Source: Phascolarctobacterium sp. (GTDB lineage Bacteria; Bacillota; Negativicutes; Acidaminococcales; Acidaminococcaceae). Taken from it: a stretch of 25,898 nucleotides of DNA. The position numbers and the translations under genes were made by a program. The stretch lies in NCBI GenBank assembly GCA_019417125.1, contig DXVZ01000048.1, forward strand, positions 1 to 25,898, in the 5' to 3' direction. The notes under the pieces are model-generated. The model made no database searches. It saw only the letters and a list, made by a program, of their open reading frames with translations, and was not told the DNA's origin. How positions within the stretch are numbered: the stretch's first letter is position 1; every line of letters begins with the position of its first letter. Shown in pieces: positions 21,471 to 25,898 of the stretch.

Positions 21471-21499
21471 AGTTTATCATTGTAAAAGAAAGTTGTCAA
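21471..21499 (-). promoter_or_regulatory. Promoter of the T-box/ECF operon
   Basis: Minus strand TTGACA (21499-21494), 17 bases, TAAACT (21476-21471), starting transcription shortly before stem I of the T-box. Confidence 0.8.
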
Positions 21500-21520
21500 C
21501 TGGAAAATAATGGCGCTTTC

Positions 21521-22333
21521 TTACCACGCCAGCACTTCTACGCCGGTATCGGTAATAAGCACGGTGTTTTCCCACTGGGCGGACATGCTGCCATCCTGCG
21601 TATAAACCGTCCAATCGTTGCTGGCGTCGATAAATACATCGCGGCGTCCGGCGTTAATCATCGGTTCAACTGTAAATACCATGCCCGGCACCATCAGCAT
21701 GCCGGTATTCTTTTTGCTGTCGTGGCATACAAACGGTTCTTCATGGAAATCCACGCCGACGCCGTGCCCGCCGAACTCCGTTACTACGCTGTAACCGTGC
21801 TTACGCGCAAACGGGGCAATGGCAGCGCCGATGTCGCCGATAAACGCCCACGGCTTGCAGGCTTCTACGCCGCGGCGCATGCACTCTTTGGTAATGGCAA
21901 CCAAATCCTGGTTGGGTTTGGACACTTTGCCAATCATAAACATGCGCGAAGCATCGGCGTAATAACCGTTGTAAATCGTCGTTACGTCCACGTTAATAAT
22001 ATCGCCGCTTTTCAGCACTGTTTTATCGGGAATGCCGTGGCACACCTGGTCGTTTACCGAAGTGCAGATGCTTTTGGGAAAGCCGTAAAAACCAAGGCAT
22101 GCTGGGATGCCGCCGTTTTTGGTAATAAAATCGTATGCCAGCGCATCAATTTCTTCCGTCATCATGCCGGTTTTAATTTTTTCGGCAATCAAATCCAGGC
22201 AGGCGTTATTAATCTTCGCCGCCGCGCGGATGCCCTCAATCTGCTCCGGCGTTTTAATCATTTCCACATCGGGCACCTCGCACCCTTTAGCTTTGTATTC
22301 GGCAATTTTTGTTTTTATTAATTCAATATCCAT
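21521..22333 (-). CDS. map: Type I methionine aminopeptidase
   Basis: 270 residues. The enzyme removes the initiator methionine from new proteins in the cytoplasm. All five metal ligands are visible: Asp116 (NVDVT), Asp127 (ADASR), His190 (GGHGVG), Glu223 (TVEPMI) and Glu255 (QWENT), plus substrate-contact His99 (QVCHGIPD). An extra ~25 residues precede the usual MIKTPEQIEGIR start of the catalytic domain. AAGGAG lies 6 bases before the ATG. It stands alone here, not in the ribosomal protein/secY cluster where map often sits, so a second copy in the genome is possible. Confidence 0.96.
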   Translation of the reverse strand: MDIELIKTKIAEYKAKGCEVPDVEMIKTPEQIEGIRAAAKINNACLDLIAEKIKTGMMTEEIDALAYDFITKNGGIPACLGFYGFPKSICTSVNDQVCHGIPDKTVLKSGDIINVDVTTIYNGYYADASRMFMIGKVSKPNQDLVAITKECMRRGVEACKPWAFIGDIGAAIAPFARKHGYSVVTEFGGHGVGVDFHEEPFVCHDSKKNTGMLMVPGMVFTVEPMINAGRRDVFIDASNDWTVYTQDGSMSAQWENTVLITDTGVEVLAW

Positions 22334-22371
22334 AAAAAACTCCTTTAAGAATGCTTTAATAATACAATGTT

Positions 22372-22377
22372 ATTATA
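22372..22377 (-). promoter_or_regulatory. map promoter -10
   Basis: TGTTATAAT on the minus strand is an extended -10 with a perfect TATAAT (22377-22372), about 40 bases before the map start. No clear -35 was seen. The plus-strand promoter for the DedA gene in the same spacer is not clear (TAAAAT near 22456 is one option). Confidence 0.45.
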
Positions 22378-22490
22378 ACACATATACAGCAAAGCGCCAG
22401 CCCAAAGTCAGCTTCTGCTTACAATTATTTTTCTATTATTTTTGGGCGCTTTATGGTAAAATATTGTTAGTTTTTTATGAGGAGGAACCG

Positions 22491-23132
22491 ATGGAAGCCA
22501 TTTATTCCAACATTACCGATTTTATCCTGCATTTTGACCGTTACCTGCCCGTTGTTATGGATGCTTACGGACATTGGATTTACGCCTTTTTGTTCGTTAT
22601 AGTTTTTTGCGAAACCGGGCTTGTAGTTACGCCGTTTCTGCCGGGCGATTCGCTTTTGTTTGCCTGCGGCGCGCTGGCTGCTTCTGCCGAAGGGCTGAGC
22701 CTGCCGGTGCTGGCGGTAATTTTTCTTGTGGCTTCTATCAGCGGCGACGCCTGCAACTACGAGATAGGCAGGCACCTGGGGCACAAAATACTTGCCGCCA
22801 ACAGCAAGCTGATTAAGCCGGAGTACGTAAAAAAGGCCGAAGATTTTTACGCCAAGCACGGGCACAAGGCGATATTTTTAGCGCGCTTCGCGCCGATTGT
22901 ACGCACTTTCGCCCCCTTTGTTGCCGGTATCGGCACCATGCACTACCGCACCTTTGCCATTTACAACGTCAGCGGCGCGTGCACCTGGGTGCTGCTGTTT
23001 TTGGGCGGCGGCTACTTCTTCGGCAACATTCCGTTTATTAAACAGAATTTTTCTTATGTAACCATGGGCATCGTGCTGTTTTCGCTCACCCCGATTATCG
23101 TCGAGGTTATCCGCAGCAGACGTGCCAAATAA
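22491..23132 (+). CDS. DedA family membrane protein
   Basis: 213 residues. The reading frame extends far upstream, but ATG 22491 has GAGGAGG 5 bases before it and gives the normal family length. Family motifs are ETGLVVTPFLPGDSLL (41-56) and FLARFAPIVRTFAPFVAG (129-146), the latter with the conserved arginines and prolines of the re-entrant loop region. Several hydrophobic segments follow to the C-terminus. DedA proteins act as lipid carrier flippases/transporters (undecaprenyl phosphate or phospholipids) and influence membrane potential and drug tolerance. Which lipid this one handles cannot be told. The threonine aldolase family gene starts 17 bases after the stop and may be co-transcribed. 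Confidence 0.92.
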   Translation: MEAIYSNITDFILHFDRYLPVVMDAYGHWIYAFLFVIVFCETGLVVTPFLPGDSLLFACGALAASAEGLSLPVLAVIFLVASISGDACNYEIGRHLGHKILAANSKLIKPEYVKKAEDFYAKHGHKAIFLARFAPIVRTFAPFVAGIGTMHYRTFAIYNVSGACTWVLLFLGGGYFFGNIPFIKQNFSYVTMGIVLFSLTPIIVEVIRSRRAK

Positions 23133-23149
23133 CGAAAGAAGGCTGACTA

Positions 23150-24184
23150 ATGTACTATTTTACCAGTGACTACACCACCGGCTGCACGCCGGAAATTTTA
23201 GAAGTTTTAAGCGCGACGAACCTTGAAGAAACCCCCGGTTACGGCGAAGATTCGTACTGCGAGGCTGCCAAAGCTTTAATTCAAAAAGAATGCGGCCGCC
23301 CAGACGCTGACGTTTATTTTATGATGGCAGGCACGCAGACCAACCTGACGATTATCTCCGCTGCCCTGCGCCCTTTCCACGGCGTATACGGCACCGTGCG
23401 CAGCCACATTAACACGCACGAAGCCGGCGCAATTGAACGCGGCGGCCATAAAGTAATCGTCATCCCTGATGAGGACGGCAAAATTACAGCGGCGCAGCTT
23501 GCCGCTGAGCAGGAAAAATACCTGCACAACCCCAGCCGCGAGCATATTGTAATGCCGAAAATGGTTTACATTTCGCAGCCGACGGAAACCGGCACTCTGT
23601 ACAGCAAAAAAGAACTGGAAGATTTGTACGCCGTGTGCAAGCAGTATAATTTGTATTTATACATCGATGGTGCGCGCCTGGGCTATGGGCTGACCGCGCC
23701 CGCCTGCGATTTTACGATGCAGGACATTGCCAATAACTGCGACGTGTTCTACATTGGCGGCACCAAATGCGGTATGCTGTTTGGCGAAGCGGCGGTTATT
23801 TTAAACCCCGCCATTAAAGAAGATTTTATCCCGCTGATGAAGCAGTGCGGCAGCGTGCTTGCCAAAGGCAGGCTGTTGGGCATGCAGTTTGAAGCTATGT
23901 TCACTAACGGTTTGTATTACCATGTATGCAAAAAGGGTAACGACGCCGCCGTGCAGATTAAAGCCGCGCTGAAAGAAAAAGGCATTGAGCTTTTAAACAA
24001 CGCGCCCACTAATCAGCTTTTTATCGTTATCACTAAAGAACTGTACGAAAAAATAAACAGCCACTTTAAAATCGGGCTGTTCGAGAACCTGCCCGACGGC
24101 AAGGTAATTGCCCGCATCTGCACCAGCTGGTCCACCTCGCAGGCAGCAGTTGATAAATTGTGCAAGTTCATAAAAGAATTATAA
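23150..24184 (+). CDS. Threonine aldolase family protein (PLP-dependent, beta-eliminating lyase type)
   Basis: 344 residues, a normal length. It has fold type I PLP motifs: GTQTNL (61-66), THEAGAIERGGHKV (89-102, with the ring-stacking His90), the PLP-contacting Asp173 in YIDGARLGYG, and the Schiff-base Lys206 in YIGGTKCGM. It should cleave threonine/allo-threonine to glycine and acetaldehyde, or act on a related beta-hydroxy amino acid. The ATG has AGAAGGC upstream. It lies 17 bases after the DedA gene and ends at a strong terminator. Substrate range within this family (L-threonine, L-allo-threonine, phenylserine) cannot be predicted. Its product glycine would connect with the one-carbon genes on the opposite strand nearby. 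Confidence 0.9.
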   Translation: MYYFTSDYTTGCTPEILEVLSATNLEETPGYGEDSYCEAAKALIQKECGRPDADVYFMMAGTQTNLTIISAALRPFHGVYGTVRSHINTHEAGAIERGGHKVIVIPDEDGKITAAQLAAEQEKYLHNPSREHIVMPKMVYISQPTETGTLYSKKELEDLYAVCKQYNLYLYIDGARLGYGLTAPACDFTMQDIANNCDVFYIGGTKCGMLFGEAAVILNPAIKEDFIPLMKQCGSVLAKGRLLGMQFEAMFTNGLYYHVCKKGNDAAVQIKAALKEKGIELLNNAPTNQLFIVITKELYEKINSHFKIGLFENLPDGKVIARICTSWSTSQAAVDKLCKFIKEL

Positions 24185-24192
24185 GGTAACGC

Positions 24193-24220
24193 AAAAACAC
24201 CGCTATTAAGCGGTGTTTTT
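24193..24220 (+). terminator. Terminator after the threonine aldolase gene
   Basis: AAAAACACCGC (24193-24203) and GCGGTGTTTTT (24210-24220) form an 11-bp stem with a 6-base loop and a T-rich end. The A run on the left also makes it usable for the minus-strand VanZ operon. Confidence 0.9.
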
Positions 24221-24245
24221 TTATTTTATAACGTATTAACTTGTC

Positions 24246-24677
24246 CTACTTCTTACTCCACAGCCATACAGTGCGGCAGCACCAAATTACCAGCACACCG
24301 CAAAAATCCAGCACAATGCCGGTAATCTGCGCCGTGCGCCCGGGCACAGAAAGCTGAATGTACTCATCTGCCACGGCGACGGCAAGCCCTAAAAAGAGGA
24401 TATAGCCGGAAGCCACGCGGCTCGATACGCGCCAGCTGATAAAGGTGTTAACCATAATCGCCGCCAGCACGGCAAATTCAGCAAAATGCGCCAGCTTGCG
24501 CAGCCGTGCTTCCAGGCGGTCTACCGGCATCGGGTCGCCGATAGCGGCATATAAACTATCCAGCCACTGTGCTAAAAGCCCGCTTGCTTTGTATGATGTT
24601 TCTGCCGGCAGCGAGGAGTTAAAGAAAATAAAGCCCGTAAACAGCAGCAGCAAAAGCAGCCATAAAAACTTCTTCAT
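24246..24677 (-). CDS. VanZ family membrane protein
   Basis: 143 residues with about four membrane segments. It has the VanZ signature in order: FFNSS (18-22), RKLAHFAEF (60-68), DEYIQ (104-108) and GRTAQITGIVLDFCG (113-127). VanZ of enterococci gives low-level teicoplanin resistance, but most family members, like this one, occur outside resistance clusters and have no known function. It starts 15 bases after the FolD-like gene and is probably the last gene of the fhs-folD operon. The ribosome site (AGGCGG) is weak. Confidence 0.9.
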   Translation of the reverse strand: MKKFLWLLLLLLFTGFIFFNSSLPAETSYKASGLLAQWLDSLYAAIGDPMPVDRLEARLRKLAHFAEFAVLAAIMVNTFISWRVSSRVASGYILFLGLAVAVADEYIQLSVPGRTAQITGIVLDFCGVLVIWCCRTVWLWSKK

Positions 24678-24692
24678 GTTCTGCGCCGCCTG

Positions 24693-25523
24693 TTACTGAT
24701 TGCGCGTCAGCAAATCCATAACCATCATGTTGCTTACCACGCCAATGCCGCCGGGCACAGGCGTATACGCCCCCGCTTTTCCAATAACGGCAGGGTCAAC
24801 GTCGCCCACCAGCTTGCCGTCCACAGCATTAATGCCGACGTCCACTATAACCGCGCCTTCTTTAATCATATCCGGCGTTACAAAGCAGGGCTTGCCTACC
24901 GCCGCCACGATAACATCCGCTGTGCGGGTAATTTCAGCCAGGTTCTGCGTTTTGCTGTGGCAGATTGTAACGGTAGCGTTTTGGTTAAGCAGGAGATTGG
25001 CAACGGGTTTGCCCACCACGTTGCTGCGGCCGATGACGACAGCGTGCTTGCCTTCCAGCTCGATGCCGTAATGCTTAAGCGTTGCCATGCAGGCGCGCGG
25101 TGTACACGGCGACATTGTGCCATAGCCCAGGTACATATCGCCGACGTTTTTTACGTTTAAGCAGTCCACGTCCTTGCTGGCGGTAACAGCCGTGCCAATG
25201 GCGTCGCTGTCCAGCGGTTTGGGCATCGGCATCATCGGCAGTACGCCGGTAATATAACGGTTGTGGTTCATGCGGGCAATGTCGCGCAGTAAATCCTCCT
25301 GTTTAATATCGGCAGGGTACAAAAGTTCTTTTACATAAATGCCCATGCCTTCCGCCAGTTTCATCAGGCGGTCTTTATAAACATGCGAAGCAGGGTCGTC
25401 ACCCACAACAATAATGGCAAGCGTTACTTTACGGCCTTTTTTCAGCGCGTTTGCCACACGCTGCATAATGGTTTCGCGGTATGCGTCAGCAACGGGTTTG
25501 CCCTTCATAATCAAAGTTTCCAT
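24693..25523 (-). CDS. folD: FolD-family methylenetetrahydrofolate dehydrogenase/cyclohydrolase, divergent active site
   Basis: 276 residues, full length. It should interconvert methylene-, methenyl- and formyl-tetrahydrofolate with NAD(P). Conserved parts include GDDPASHVY (41-49), KDVD (117-120), PCTPRACMATL (139-149), the dinucleotide-binding GRSNVVGKPVANLLL (165-179), VAAVGKPCFVTPDMIKEGA and TPVPGGIG (254-261). Two usual catalytic residues are altered. The lysine four residues after Tyr49 (E. coli Lys54) is Leu53, and the QLPLP glutamine (E. coli Gln98) is Met97 in VLPMMPMP. PMT after PGGVG is also changed (VVS). The ATG has AAGGAG 7 bases upstream and is 11 bases after the formate-tetrahydrofolate ligase stop. 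The family is certain; full bifunctional activity is doubtful. Confidence 0.9.
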   Translation of the reverse strand: METLIMKGKPVADAYRETIMQRVANALKKGRKVTLAIIVVGDDPASHVYKDRLMKLAEGMGIYVKELLYPADIKQEDLLRDIARMNHNRYITGVLPMMPMPKPLDSDAIGTAVTASKDVDCLNVKNVGDMYLGYGTMSPCTPRACMATLKHYGIELEGKHAVVIGRSNVVGKPVANLLLNQNATVTICHSKTQNLAEITRTADVIVAAVGKPCFVTPDMIKEGAVIVDVGINAVDGKLVGDVDPAVIGKAGAYTPVPGGIGVVSNMMVMDLLTRNQ

Positions 25524-25534
25524 ACAAATTCTCC

Positions 25535-25898
25535 TTAAAACAGTCCGCTGATTACGCCGTCGTCGCTGACGTCAATTTTTTCGGCGGCAGGCACTTTCGG
25601 CAAGCCCGGCATAGTCATAATATCGCCGGTTAAAACTACAACAAAGCCCGCGCCAGCGGCAATGCGGCAGTTTTTAATGGTAATGTCAAAACCTTCTGGG
25701 CGTCCCAAAAGCGCAGGGTCGTCCGAGAAAGAATACTGCGTTTTAGCCATGCAGACAGGCAGATGCGCGTAGCCCATTTTTTCAAAGTCTTTCAAAGCGT
25801 TGTTAGCTTCTTTGGTGTAGTTAACGTGCGCCGCGCCGTAAATTTCTTTGGCAATGGTTTCAATTTTTTCTTTCAGGCTCAGTTCGTCGCCGTAAAGC
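25535..25898 (-). CDS. fhs: Formate-tetrahydrofolate ligase, C-terminal part (start beyond right edge)
   Basis: The last 120 residues are visible. Diagnostic C-terminal motifs are VCMAKTQYSFSDDP, then GRPEGFDITIK, the run AGAGFVVVLTGDIMTMPGLP and a GLF ending before TAA. The enzyme ligates formate to tetrahydrofolate using ATP, giving 10-formyl-tetrahydrofolate. The FolD-like gene starts 11 bases downstream, so the two successive one-carbon enzymes form an operon. The gene continues past 25898. Confidence 0.96.
   Translation of the reverse strand, partial: LYGDELSLKEKIETIAKEIYGAAHVNYTKEANNALKDFEKMGYAHLPVCMAKTQYSFSDDPALLGRPEGFDITIKNCRIAAGAGFVVVLTGDIMTMPGLPKVPAAEKIDVSDDGVISGLF

Noticed and set aside
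21722..22321. 199-codon plus-strand frame opposite map
   Set aside because: map has all catalytic residues; the opposite frame has no recognisable motif.
22107..22490. Upstream extension of the DedA reading frame
   Set aside because: The extension overlaps map antisense and the divergent spacer. GAGGAGG before ATG 22491 gives the usual family length.
24246..24677. VanZ as part of a glycopeptide resistance cluster
   Set aside because: No vanA/H/X/Y/R/S-like genes nearby; neighbours are one-carbon metabolism genes.
1..25898. CRISPR array, insertion sequence or prophage genes
   Set aside because: No regularly spaced repeats, no transposase or integrase motifs and no terminal inverted repeats flanking genes were seen. 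The 14-base inverted repeat at 17937/18170 belongs to the toxin-antitoxin locus.

Overview
The window looks like chromosomal DNA of a Gram-negative Firmicute (Negativicutes, perhaps an Acidaminococcaceae relative). This is inferred from the mix of signals. A T-box leader, an ECF vitamin/amino-acid transporter and a holin-like type I toxin are Firmicute traits. Lipoproteins, Tat substrates and an HlyD-type membrane fusion protein fit a cell with an envelope and periplasm. Most of the window has about balanced base composition. The first ~2.5 kb is clearly AT-rich and reads as acquired DNA. No rRNA, tRNA, insertion sequence or CRISPR array was seen.

Layout. Positions 1-2460 (minus) carry a defence-like pair: an AAA ATPase with a DUF4143/nuclease-like C-terminus, followed by a DNA methyltransferase (type III Mod type) cut by the left edge. 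Positions 2535-5425 (minus) are a self-contained MarR-regulated efflux operon (marR, HlyD-type adaptor, ABC-2 permease) with a clear promoter, two matching palindromic operators and a terminator. Positions 5610-7940 (plus) are an operon of three exported proteins: a cyclophilin-like lipoprotein, a tandem ABM-domain protein and an HSL-family esterase. Positions 7942-11343 (minus) hold an archaeal-type glutamate synthase split into three overlapping genes, behind a strong promoter with TGTAA palindromes upstream. Positions 11687-13387 (plus) encode a cytoplasmic SEL1-repeat protein.

Positions 13467-16806 (minus) are a LysR regulator, a Tat-exported amidohydrolase-like protein and a Tat-exported aldo/keto reductase with two Fe-S motifs. 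Positions 16833-17892 are a divergent pair, a flavodoxin-like reductase and an HxlR regulator. Positions 17922-18209 contain a compact type I toxin-antitoxin locus with a 25-residue holin-like toxin and a convergent antisense RNA. Positions 18241-21499 (minus) are a complete ECF transporter (S, A, A, T) behind a T-box whose specifier reads UGG, so it is probably a tryptophan importer switched on by uncharged tRNA-Trp.

Positions 21521-25898 are mainly housekeeping: methionine aminopeptidase, DedA, a threonine aldolase family enzyme, VanZ, a FolD-family protein lacking two usual catalytic residues, and the C-terminal end of formate-tetrahydrofolate ligase.

The points most worth following are the toxin-antitoxin locus, in which the antitoxin appears to start with a copy of the toxin leader and to carry an anti-Shine-Dalgarno segment; the Trp T-box/ECF assignment; the divergent FolD; and the two-protein Tat redox cluster.
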